Source of the DNA: Euptelea pleiosperma
Taxonomy: Eukaryota > Streptophyta > Magnoliopsida > Ranunculales > Eupteleaceae
Assembly (NCBI GenBank): GCA_035048495.1
Contig: CM068549.1
Span: forward strand, 8,539,822 to 8,603,821
Length of the DNA stretch: 64,000 bases
Direction: 5' to 3'
The translations under genes and the position numbers were made by a program. Shown here one piece after another: positions 20,708-32,993 of this stretch (positions are counted from its first letter, which is position 1; each line of letters opens with the position of its first letter). The notes beneath the pieces are model-generated. The model searched no databases. It saw only the letters and a list, made by a program, of their open reading frames with translations, and was not told where the DNA came from.

Positions 20708-23700
20708 TCAGTTTCCCAGGGAAGAGATGGAGACGAGAATTATAAAGAAGGACCTTCCTGGATGGAACTCTTTCCTGAGGATGCTCTTGTCATGTATCCA
20801 CTTCATTTTTGCTTTGTAATTCTTGGACAAGTTGTAGGCATCATTTCTGAGTTCTTCTAACTCATTCATTTGAAGTTTCCGCTCCTCCCCTGCGGAGTCT
20901 AGGTCGAAGTTGAGCTTCTTAATGGCCCACAGAGCACGATGTTCAATCTCTACCGGTAGATGACAGGGTTTCCCAAAGACGAGACGATAGGGAGACATAT
21001 GGAGTGGGGTCTTGTAGGCGGTTCTGTATGCCCATAAAGCATCAGTGAGACGAGTAGACCAGTCTTTACGTGTGGTATTGACTGTCTTCTCCAAGATCTG
21101 CTTGATCTGACGATTAGAAACCTCTACTTGACCACTAGTCTGTGGATGATAAGCTAGGGCAACCTTGTGGGTTACCCCATACTTCTTCATTAAGTTCTCG
21201 AATATCTTATTGCAGAAATGGGTGCCCCCATCACTAATGATGGCCTTAGGGGCACCGAATCGAGCGAAGATGAACTCCTTTAGGAATTTGACCACCACTT
21301 TGTGGTCATTGGTCTTGGTGGGAATGGCTTCTATCCATTTGGATACATAGTCTACCGCAAGGAGAATGTACTCAAAACCATAGGAAATGGGAAAGGGGCC
21401 CATGAAGTCGATGCCCCAAATGTCAAATATTTCATCGACCTGGATGGGAGTGAGGGGCATCATGTTCCTCTGGGAGATGCGGCCTAGATGCTGGCAATTA
21501 GGACAGGTTTTGCAGTAGATATGGGCATCTTTAAATAGTGTAGGCCAGTAGAATCCGCATTGCAAGACTTTTTCTGCAGTTTTCTTAGTACTGAAATGAC
21601 CACCACAAGGTTGGTCATGACACGAGGACAAGATACTGAGTTGGTCCGACTCAGGGACACAGAGACGAATGATCTGGTCAGGACAGTATTTATACAAATA
21701 AGGGTCATCCCAAGAGTAGTACTTAACTCTTGCTAGGAATTGGCTTTTGTCCTGTTTTGACCAGTGTGAAGGAATTTCTTCGGTGACAAGGTAGTTGACA
21801 ATGTCAGCATACCAAGGATTAACAGAGATGGCGAACAGTTGTTCATCTGGAAAGGTTTCAGGGATGGGCTGGGTGTCGAAGGATGACTCTAAAGTCAGTC
21901 TAGACAAGTGATCAGCCACTACATTCTCAGTTCCTTTCTTATCCTTAATCTCGAGGTCGAATTCCTGCAGTAAGAGAATCCATCGAATTAATCGAGGTTT
22001 GGTTTCCTTTTTCGACATGAGATAACGAAGGGCTGCATGATCAGTGTACACAACCACCTTAGTGGCTAAGAGGTACTGACGAAATTTATCAAGGGCGAAG
22101 ACTACCGCCAGGAGTTCTTTCTCAGTGGTGGAGTAATTCATTTGGGCAGAGTTAAGAGTTTTGCTCGCATAGTAGATCACGTGTGACCTTTTGTCAACTC
22201 TCTGCCCTAGAACAGTGCCTAATGCGTAGTCAGAAGCATCGCACATTACCTCGAAAGGTAGAGTCCAGTCCGGGGGACGGATAATGGGCGCAGTAGTGAG
22301 CTCAGATTTGAGACGCTCAAATGCCTTGACACAGTCAGCATTAAAGTCGAAAGGACTATCTTTAGCCAGAAGATGGGACAGAGGTCGAGCGATTTGAGAG
22401 AAGTCCTTGATGAATCGCCTATAGAATCCTCCGTGTCCCAAAAAGGACCGGATGTCACGCACGGACTTAGGAATGGGCAAGGTCGAGATGATATCGATTT
22501 TAGCTTTGTCGACCTCAATGCCCTGATGGGAAATGACATGTCCCAGAACAATGCCCTTCTTCACCATGAAGTGGCATTTCTCCCAATTGAGGACAAGTCG
22601 CTTGTCCTGACAGCGTTGAAGTACCAGCCCTAGATGGTTCAGACAGTCATCAAAGGATGACCCAAAAACTGAGAAGTCGTCCATAAAGACTTCGAGGAAT
22701 TTTTCCACCATGTCAGAGAATATACTCATCATACACCTTTGAAAGGTCGCGGGTGCATTGCAGAGGCCAAAGAGCATGCGCTTGTAGGCAAAAGTGCCAA
22801 AGGGACAGGTGAAAGTTGTCTTCTCGTGATCCTCAGGGGCGATGGGTATTTGATTATACCCTGAGTAACCATCGAGGAAGCAGTAATAGGAGTGACCTGC
22901 TAATCTCTCCAACATTTGGTCTATGAAGGGTAAAGGAAAATGGTCCTTCCTAGTGTTGGTGTTGAGTCGTCGGTAATCGATGCAGACTCTCCACCCTTTC
23001 TTCAGGCGCTGGGTTACCATTTCCTTGTTCTCATTTTCCACAACTGTGAATCCTGCCTTTTTAGGGACGACATGAATAGGACTCACCCATTTGCTATCGG
23101 AGATGGGATAAATGATACCCGCATCTAACAGTTTAAGGACCTCATCCCGGACTACATCCTTCAAGACGGGGTTCAACCTCCTCTGGTGTTCTCGAGAGGT
23201 TTTGGATTCATCCTCGAGATAGATGTGATGTTGGCACACCGAGGGGTCTATGCCTCGAATATCATCTATAGTCCAACCTATCGCAGATTTGTGCTCGTTG
23301 AGCAGCTCGAGAAGTTTCTTACGTTCACTCTCAGACAAAGCGGAAGCAATAATGACAGGGTAGGTTTCCTTAGGACCAAGATAGGCATAGGAAAGATCTG
23401 TTGGAAGTGGCTTGAGCTCCAATGTTAGAGCAGATGGAGTTGAAGTAGGTGTCACAGAAGACACGGATTGAAGAGGTTTGACTTCAGTAGTAAAAGGAAT
23501 GATGGGTTCTCTGGCCATGGTTATCAGAGGCTCGAACTCGATGAGAGGAGCGGGGATCTCTATCAGTGGAGCAGTCTCCAAAAGATCATTGAGATCAGAA
23601 ATAGCTGACTCTGTTGCAAAGTCAGCTCCAAAGTGTTCTAGACACTGCTTAAGAATATCTTCGGTGGAGTCCGGGATTAGACTCTCAACGGCACACATTT

Positions 23701-26281
23701 CATCGGCCACATCGCGATCGGCATCTTGTTGCATTAAACGAAAGATGTTGACCTCAGCTTTGAGGTTACCAAAAGCAATGGACATGTTTCCGTCCCGGCA
23801 CCCGATGTGTGCGTTCGCGGTGGCAAGGAATGGACGGCCTAAGATGACTGGAATGCTGTTGTCGTGACACGGCTCGGTGTCTAGAATGATAAAGTCCATA
23901 GGATAATAAAAGTCAGCGACTTTTACTAGGACATCTTCAATGATTCCTCTTGGAATTTTGATGGACTGATCAGCCAATTTCAGGGTGACATTGGTAGGCT
24001 TCATATCTTTCAGTCCTAACTGCTGATATACCGAGAATGGTATGAGGTTAACGCTAGCCCCTAAATCTAGCAAGGCAGTGCAGCTAAAGTTGTCACCAAT
24101 TTCACATTGGACAGTTGGGCTACCTGGATCCTTGTGTTTGATCACACTATTGCGTTGAATGAACGCGGTAGCTTTTTCGGCCAAAAAGGCAGCTTTGGGT
24201 ACATGCGTACGCCGCTTAACTGTGCACAAGTCCTTGAGGAATTTGGCATAGGAAGGGATTTGCTTGATAGCAGAAAGGAATGGGATATTGATCTGGACGT
24301 CTTTAAAGACATCTAAGATTTCAGAGAATTGCTGATCCCGCTTATCTTGGACAAGTCTGTCCGGGAAGGGAGGCTTTACTCGACAAATGGGTTTGTCTTT
24401 AGCCTTAGATTTCTGCACAGGGATATCTGATGTTGGTGCAGAGGTAGAAGGAGCAGAGGTAGGATTTGGACTAGTTTCCACGGTGCGAGTGATGGGTGCT
24501 GGAGATGGCACCGGTGGTGGTTGGACTCCCATGTCCACAGTTTTTCCAGATCGTAGGGTGGTTACAGCTTGCACCTCCCCTTGACAATTCTCATTCTGGC
24601 TTTGAGATTGGGATCCGATCTCATATACTGCCCCTTTGGCATTTCCTTTAGGGTTGGCAATGGGTTGGCTAGGAAAGATCCCCTTAGCTTTCTCAGCTTC
24701 CAAGTTACCTAGACGTTGCTCTAGACGAAGCATGGATTGCTGTTGCTGTTGCTCTAGGCGTTGCATAGATTGTTGTTGCTGAGTAATGAGTTGAGCTAGA
24801 AGGTCTTCGATACCAGATTTGGGGACCGACTGTTGGGGGGCAGCTAATGGGAGCTGAGGCACCAATTCGCAACTCGAGCTCATTGGGGCATTATAGTTAT
24901 AGGCTGGAGAATTAGTTGGGACAATCTGTTGGTTCTGAAAGGTCTGTGGGACTCTTTGCTGATTCTGAAATGTGCTTGATTGTCCAGAGTATTGACCCTG
25001 TTGGAATTGCTGGTTCTGAGTAGATGGGTACTGATTCTGCTGGTACTGACCCTGATTGAATTGCCTATTGGGTTGATTGAACCCAGGAGGATACATGCCC
25101 TGAGGTTGACGTGGAGGTTGAGCTTGTGGTTGAGTAGACTGAGGCCTCCAAGAGAAGTTAGGGTGGTTTCTCGTGTCCGGATGATAAGATTGACTATACG
25201 AGTTCTGAGTGGGTGGTTTGTATGTGCTGAAAGCACAAACTTCTTCCTGAAGAGGATTAGACCATCCTTCATTCAAAGGACAATGCTCAGTAGTATGGGA
25301 GGGTTGCAGACAGAGGGTGCAGGATTCCATAGGGCTCTCGTGTCCCACATGCATGACTGGGGTAGATTGTTGAGTAGGCTTTTGTACTGACACAGCCAGT
25401 GCAGAGACTGACTTGCTCAACTCTTGAATGACAGATCGGAGCTCAGTATCAGCTGTAGCATCATGTCCCTTGGTTGTCCTTTGGACCGAAGTGGTTCGAC
25501 TAAACTCTGAGTCAGTCGTCCAATGTTGAGAGTTTTCTCCTAACTCTCCCAAGAATTTGTATGCATCGGTCGGAGTTTGGTGCAGGAATTTTCCTTGGCA
25601 CATTGACTCTACCATGGTCCGGGACTCATCAGTAAGTCCCTTATAGAAGACGTGGACAAGATTTCCCTTGTCGATGCTATGGTGGGGACACTTAGTCAGG
25701 TAGTCTTGGAATCTATCCCACGCTTCAAAAAATTTCTCATCGGACTTTTGTCGAAAGTCCTGGATGAGTTGCTTCATTTGGTTGGTCCGAGTCATGGGGT
25801 AGAATTTAGACATGAATTTGCCTACCAACTCTTTCCAACTGCTGATTGAATCAGCGGGTAAGGAGTAGAGCCAATCTGAGGCTCGGTCTTTGAGCGAGAA
25901 TGGGAAAACTCGCAGACGGACATTGTCATCATCGAGGTTCTGATTCTTGAAAAGTAGGATGACATGTTGGAATTCCCTAATATGGGAATATGGGTCTTCT
26001 CTTGGGAGACCACGAAAGGTTGGCAGCATTTGGATCGTCTGTGGCCTGATCTCAAATTGTACCGCCGTAGTAGGTGGGAGAACAATGCAAGTGGGCGGAT
26101 TGGCAGAGATAGGAGCGAACGTCTCGATAAGAGGTCGTTCGACTGCCATGACTACAAAGGTAGTAGTACTGGGGGAGGCGGGTGGTGAAAGAGATGGGGA
26201 AGAATTCAGTGGAGGATCCACTGTAGGGATGTGATTCTCAGATCGAACCAAGCGTTTGTTCGGACGATTCCAAACGGGCAT
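20708..26281 (-). pseudogene. gag-pol: Athila gag-pol polyprotein, left unit, 3' frameshift
   Basis: Opens at ATG 26281-26279 and runs 1857 codons to a premature stop at 20708. Domains match the intact copy: gag, zinc knuckle ([14 protein letters not shown]), aspartic protease (LLDLGAS), reverse transcriptase ([10 protein letters not shown]), RNase H ([11 protein letters not shown]) and integrase (HHCC, then IDFMGPF, IISDGG, GQVEVSN). A 4-bp deletion near 20755 (GACCTTCCTGG here, GACCTTCTGTCCTGG in the right copy) replaces the last ~80 residues, including the integrase C-terminal GPY-type module. The original stop is still at 20520-20522. The enzymatic core is uninterrupted, but the integrase tail is lost, so this copy is probably not autonomous. 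The in-frame TTG at 26296 is not needed as a start. Confidence 0.9.
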
Positions 26282-27973
26282 ACGCGAATGAGGCAAGCTC
26301 TATACTTGGCAAAAAGTTGCCAGAGAGGAACACTATCCTAAATGATGCACACCAAGCACAGATAATCCTATTCTAAGCAATCAGGATATATTTTAGGAAT
26401 TATCTTTGTTAGTTTTGGGGCTAGAGTAGATTATGACAGTGGGCGGACCACTGGTTTATCTTTTAACCGCCGGACTAACTGTTTTGCACTCAGAGGTTCT
26501 CACCAGGCTACACTCTTCAGAGCGAATCCTTTAGTACTAACTCTAGTTAACAACAAGGCAATCCGAAGCCTAGACAGACGTGCGGCACAATGGCTGACTT
26601 AAGTACGTCCCAGACTAACCAGATTGGTCAAGTGGATAAGAAGAGTGTTCCCTCGGGTTAAGCTAGGGTTGATGCGTGTTCCTAGTCCACACGCAACTAA
26701 GCGCCGAATAGTCTAAGATGCCACGTCGAGCTCAGTGTACTTGAGTAGCAGGGACTTATGGGTGTGTTAGACAACAGGGACCCGCGCTCGTGGTCTTATT
26801 TCGATTGGATGTTAAGCGGGTTCGCTTTGCGTGGATTTTTCCTCGAACACCGGGCTAATTGGCTCTACTTCTTGATTCTTTTTATTATAGATGGATCCTG
26901 GGGATCAATATCAGCTGGAGTGATGAGGTGGGTGATGAAATCCCACCAGTTTCAATTTTGGAGCTGGGTTTGCTCTCTTAGAGTTGATTGATTAACGGCC
27001 ACGCCACGCAAGTCGAATAAGTTGTTGCTAAAAAACAAATAGACAAGCGGCAATGATGCACCCAATATGCTCTGTATCGCACTCAAGGCGAGGATAGAGA
27101 CTTACCTCCCGTGGGCCATGCCACGGGGTCGCCTCCGTGGGTTAGAGAGGGGTATCCTAATGGGCTTGGGCCCGACTCCACCTCTTTGAGCTTTTGCTCT
27201 CTACCCACACTGGATCGTGTTCCTGCAGAAAAGTTAGATCACACGGTCTAGGTAGTCGGGATTCTATTTGGAAGATCTTTGCCTTTTTAGGGTTCACAGA
27301 ACAAGCACTGGATTTAGGCAAGTTTTTGAATTAATTTCCAAGTTCGAGATGGGTTAAAATTTAGGAATTCCCAGATTGGAAAATACCTAGATTGGAAAGT
27401 TTCCCGAACTGTGGAGATCTTCCAAGAAAGATTTGATTGCGAGATCCCTTATAATTTTGGGAAATTTCCCAAAATTGAAATTCTTGCTAGATTTGGGGTG
27501 TTTCCTTTTGCAGACTTTTCCAAATTCGGAAGATTTCTAAAGATAGAAATTCTTCTAAAGAGGAAACTTCTAAGAGGGGAAACCCTAATTTAGCAAAGTT
27601 TCAAGATTTTAGAATCTTTCCAAAAATTGCAAATCCTTGATTGGTGATTTCTAAAAATCTGCAGAATATGAAACCCTAATTTTTTTGAATTTTGAATTTA
27701 TTATTTTTTTGGTATTTTTCACTTAATCTAGGGTTTCTAAAAAACCCTAGAACAAGATCTAGCAGTTATATGGAAAGCAGTAAAATTCCTAAATTATTAC
27801 AAATTGCACTCGGCCTTCCGAGACATTAAAAATAGTAATTAAAAACTGCTAAAAATCACTAAAAACCAAAAATAGAAAGTTTCCCGAAAAGGTCAGGCTG
27901 TCCAAATTGAGCAGCTTTTCGCTTCAGCAACTTTCCAATTCCGTCTTTACGTCCTTTTTCGCACTTCCGGTCA
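26282..27973 (-). other. Left unit 5' leader
   Basis: Region between PBS and gag ATG without a supported gene. Contains the 24-bp palindrome at 27453-27476. Nearly identical to the right unit's leader and collinear with that of E1. Confidence 0.8.
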
Positions 27974-27993
27974 CCCGAGCGGCAACGGCGCCA
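27974..27993 (-). other. Primer binding site, left unit
   Basis: Minus-strand TGGCGCCGTTGCC followed by GCTCGGG, two bases from the LTR. An exact match to the Athila-type site attributed to tRNA-Asp. Confidence 0.8.
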
Positions 27994-27995
27994 TT

Positions 27996-30900
27996 TGAAA
28001 GTAGGATTTTTCCGCGTCGTTGGTTACGGAAACCCTAGAATCAATAAGATTTGTAATTTGATCCGATTATCCTGCAAAATTTGAGATTTTTTTTGTATAG
28101 CAGTTTCGTGTCGGATGTCGATCCGCACTCGGGATTAGTGAACGTGCAGTAAAGAACATAAAATGACGGACTTTCTTCCTAGAAATTGATGAAAATGATG
28201 GTGGGGTGAGAGTGGTGATTGAAATGGTCTTTAAAACATTATTTGTTGTGATTTTAGAGAGAGAATGCTATAAATATCAAGAGCATTAAGAACACAGATA
28301 AAGTAAAGCATGAAAGGTGACCTATTACAATCAAGTAATAATGAAAACTAAAATTTATTCAAAGTAATTAAAAGTCTTACAATATTTGCTGGAACTACAC
28401 TAAGTTAAGAAAGCAAAAATGAGAGAGAGAGAAATAAAGAAAAAGAAAGAGGAGATTTTAGAGAGGGAAAATTAGAGAGATCTAGAAAGAGAAAGTAGGA
28501 ATGTAGAGAGAGGAAGAGAGAGAAGAAAGAGAAAAACTATACCTTAGCACTTACCAAGAGGAGGACTACCGGAAGAGTTGAGAGATGATGGTGCTCCTTG
28601 GAGGAGAAGGTGGAGCAGTGAGATTCGCCCAAAAAGATCACACCACAAAGGATGTTGGTGTGATCTACTTGAAGGTGTTGTTGTGCAAGAACTTCGAGAG
28701 GGTGAACGGTGGAAGGATTGATTATGGTGGCAGGACTACCTGTTGAAGATGATCCGGAGTTGCAGGGTTAGAGGAGCAACAAGTGGTGGTGCTGCCGATC
28801 GGTCTTGGTGGTGGAAGGGAAGTGGATCTCAGTAAGGTCGCATGCGGTACAGGAGGTGGTTCAGGCAGATAGAGATGGACAGTAAGATGGTGTTGCACCT
28901 AGTGAAGGGAGATCCATGGTAGTGAGGGCAGCACTCGGGAGAAGAAGTGGTTACACCTGCAAGTGTTGACGGTGGTTGATGTTGTTGCAAATGTGGATTT
29001 CGCCGGAGTTGTAAGAAAGTGAAACGTTGAACGTCACGATCTCCAGAGCTGCAGCTCCATGGGGGCAGCAAAGGAAGGTCATGCAGGTTTTTTTTTTTTT
29101 TTGCACTTGCGTAGCTGATCTACCGGTATTAATGGCGGACTGTGGTGCGGTTCAGCAGGTGTGAACGGGGTGTTCTCCACCTGCAGTTGCAGGTACACCA
29201 GTACGTGATGGGTTGCTGGTCTGTCGAGAGAAGAGGAAGGAGTTCCTGATGGTTGCAAGTCCAACAACCCAATGTCTGGTTTGAGCGAGAAGAAAAGTAG
29301 CAGACGGTGAGCGGTTACAAGAGGAGGTGGAGGGCGAGATGGTGCTGTAAAAGGTGGTGTTCCGGTAAGATGGCAGGTTTCCGGTGAGAGAAACCAGCCG
29401 TGACTGCGGATTTGCAGACCGAAGAAACACTTGCAGGTGTTCAAGAAGGGAAGAAGAAGAAGATGGATGCTTACTGTGGAGTTGCAGAATGTGACTTATG
29501 GTGGCAGAACGGAGAGGAAGGAGCTCGGCCTGCAACTCGCACCAGCAGGTGGTGGAGGAGAGCAACGGTATGGAGAGGGCTCCTCTCTTGTTAGTGCCCC
29601 CAAGGGAAGAGGACGCTCAAGAGAGGTTGGGAGAGGGAGCGTTGTGGCTTTGAGGGGGAGAAGTGGCGAGGAAAGAAAACTGTCCAACGAGGAAGCCGTG
29701 AAGAAGATCACGTCTACTAGCCAGCCAGCAACCGTTTGGAGTTGCAGACGTGGAAGGGAGATGCTCCTAGCTGGTTTGACTCAAGGTGAGTTGCCAACAA
29801 GAGAGGTTGAGAGACAAAAAGAAGAGATTAAGAGAAGAAGGGGGAGGGAACCTTGATCGGCCGGAGTTGCAGCCTGCAACTCCGGCAATAGCTTGGTGAA
29901 GAAGATGAAGAAGGCGGAGGAGAAGTGGGGGAAAACGGCCTAAAGAGAGGGGGAAAAGGGAGAAACGAGTTGGGGGAGAGAATGGAGGAGAAAGGGGGGG
30001 GATTAGGGTTCGAACGAACCCTTCTCCCTCCTCTTATAAAGCTCCCTATTTCCATTAATGGAAATAGGGTATTTTTTGAAAATAAAAAATATTTTTTTTT
30101 TTTTTTTTTTTAAGTAAAAACCTACTTTTCTATGGGGAATCTCCCCAATTAGTGGACCCCCCATTTAATTAAAATTATTTTTGAAATTCGCGGGGTCCAC
30201 TAACTGGTCGGTCAGCGGGTCGATGAAGATGGGCCCGGCTATTGGCCCTCATGGTTTGATGATGTCCATCATCTCACAGAATGATGTGACGGGCATTCTG
30301 AAGGCGATCGGATGGATGGTGACTTGATTGGGACCCAGATTGGTAGATCGACGGATCTAGAGAGATCCAACGGTCCGATTGAAGATCCAACGGTCCGATG
30401 GAAGATCCAGCGGTCAGAAAGCTAAGGGAGATGAGATAGAGCCGATGGGCAGGAGTTCTGGGGTTAGGTCAGTAGATTCGAGGACCGAGAGATGAAGAGA
30501 GAGAGAGAATAAGAAGAGATGAGAGAAAAAGTATCAAAAAAAAAATGGAAAAAAGCACTGGCGGAGGGTCTGGAACCCTGGTCTTCACTGTGACCATCCT
30601 CAAGCTTCTCCAGTAGAGTCGACTATCATTCTTTGCTGACTCATGTGGCTTTAAACGCTTTGGTCTGTCTCTTGGTCATTGGCTCTCCTGCTCTCTTCGT
30701 TCTTTGGGCCGGCTTTTTGGTCCTCATAGTTGGCCCATATCTTTTAGTCATAGCATGTGGGCTCTTTAAGCTTTGATAATGGGCTTTCCTGATCGATGTG
30801 GGCTAGCAAGTCTTGAGAAATGTCCCATCGGGGTTTCCTGCGACAGAAGAAGCGCGTAATGAGACTCTATCAGAATGACTACATGTCTAGACTTCCGAAA

Positions 30901-31067
30901 ATGTGTTTAATGCATGCAAATATACCATTTCGTCCAGAAAAGTGTGTTCTACGCAACACAAGAGACTCTTACATAGAAAAGTGGATAATTAGAGCAGTTT
31001 TACGTAGGAGAGTGCGATAACGCTAACAGGATAAGTGCTTAAAATAAGCACTTTTGAGCGAATATCA
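27996..31067 (-). repeat. Array LTR 2 (shared middle LTR)
   Basis: 3072 bp, TG...CA ends, nearly identical to the outer two (for example a single T for C near 28719). No short direct repeat flanks it, since both neighbours are internal regions. It joins the 3' end of the right unit to the 5' end of the left unit. Confidence 0.95.
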
Positions 31068-32604
31068 CAACCCCCAACCAGCATATTGCCAATCCTTGGC
31101 AATTAGTGCGAAATAAGTGAGCTTAAAAGGGCTCTGCACATGCTGCACACTTTTTCATATTAGCTCAGGGAAAACACCGTTCGTCAAATCATTGAATTGA
31201 TGCAAAAATAGTTACATGCTAGCGAAGAGTTTGAAAGTTTTGGCAAGACTACAGACTGATAATCATAACCCAGAATAGTCAGACTCTGCGTGTGTGTGTG
31301 CTCAACATTCTCATCATCCGACAGTAAAGATTTCCAAATCACCTTTAAGTTTTTATGCCTCGACCTCAAATCTCACATGTTTAGCACTCAAAATAGAATC
31401 ACACAAGAAGGGTTTTCTTCTTTTCTCTCAATTTATATGTGAGGAGATGTATTTAATATAAAGAGGCAAAAGATCTCACATATGTTTTATTTGAAGGAAG
31501 GACATCTTTAACAGAAGAAGATCTCATGATTAGAATATCACTTCACTCGGGAACGTCAGATCAAACTCTATAGCTTCTCTTTCTCCAATCTCCACATTTT
31601 ATGATCGTGCTATCCTAGAATCAAGTAGGACTTTCCTGGGTTGTAATGAGGCTTAGGTCAGGTGTAGAAAAATAAAGGTATACAGGATTTCAAAGATCTT
31701 GAGAGGATATTGCCATTTTCTTGAATTTTTCCTGCGACGTAACACCATTATCTGGTTCTTTTTCCTTTTTTCGTATTTTTCTCTTTTTCTTGATATTTCT
31801 GAGACTGCTCAATTTCTTTTCAGCTCTTCTTCATACTTTCTTTTCATATTTTGTTTTCAGCTTGAACCACTTTCTTTTCCTTTTGATTCTTCTTCTTTAC
31901 TTTTCTTTTCACGGTACACCCACATCAGTTATTCTTTTGTCCATCTCAAAATAAGGGTAGCCAGTCATGTTTCGTAGCTGGACTGGATTTTAGGTTGATG
32001 GGTTTGCAAATAAAAGGCTTTTATAGAAAGGTTCAAGGGGTTTCTAGTGAAGTATAATTCAGGTGAGTAAAAAGGCTGAATGGTTCAGAAAAAATGGCCT
32101 AAATCATTTTCTAGGGTTTGCACTATCATGTATACTGTCTTGACTGGATATAGAGAAGGTTCTGTCGTAGTAATCCAATGTTGATGTCGTTCCGAGTTTT
32201 ATGATCGAAGCAAAAGATAATGAGATCTCTCAACGAATATTGCGGGCATGAAGAATAGTGAGTCATCTTGTGACTCAGAATTGTTGTATAACACTCTGAA
32301 TTGATTAAAGGCTCGAAAGCTCACTGGGTTAGGTCTCCACAATTATTCTCACAGGATCTCTAGAGTTTCAAAACTTAGGATGACTCTGATGTTGATAGTG
32401 TACAATTGTGCCAAATCTGAGTTTTTCTGAGTTTTCAAACCTGCTGTAGTCACGCCTGACTTGACTCGACGCTAACTTTAAACAAAAATTGACATCCTCA
32501 ATACTGACTTAACGAAGGTTTTTAGCTAATCAAAGTCAGGGTATTTGACACATTTTTGAAATTCTAGAAAACTTTTGGAGAACATCGGAAATCACCCCAA
32601 AAAT

Positions 32605-32645
<41 letters not shown>

Positions 32646-32993
32646 CATGAGTTTTGGTAAATACCCACCCCCAACCAAAATACAGCACCGTCCTCGGTGC
32701 TCATGACCGGGACATAAAATGATGAAAAATCGGTGATGATGATGCAAAGGATCAGGGAGGATGTTACCAAGTCAGCAGAAACTCGACAGTGAGTGATACC
32801 TGATGATCGGAAGAATGAATGTACCTGCATTTTCAAAGATATAACAATAATAACAAATGCATGAGACTCATGTACTCTAGGAATACCGGAATTGCCTTTC
32901 CGAAAGCGCTAAGTTTTACGTCTTCAGCCAGACATGACGGGGGTATATCAAGTACCCCCAACCAAGTTGGAGCTCAGGAGACTGAGTGGATCA
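31068..32993 (-). other. Right unit, region between pol stop and 3' LTR
   Basis: Duplicate of 18595-20519: no env-like ORF, LTR-adjacent GGTTGGGGGTTG tract, two further GGTTGGGGG motifs, hairpin GGGGGTA/TACCCCC at 32939-32959 and poly-T at about 32609-32640. Confidence 0.75.

Noticed and set aside
24880..25390. 130-136-codon ORFs on both strands inside gag, repeated in all copies
   Set aside because: They overlap the Gln/Pro-rich gag segment in other frames; compositional shadows that recur because the element is repeated.
26282..26296. Upstream TTG start adding five residues to gag-pol
   Set aside because: Non-ATG; an ATG follows in the same frame and is present at the same place in all three copies.
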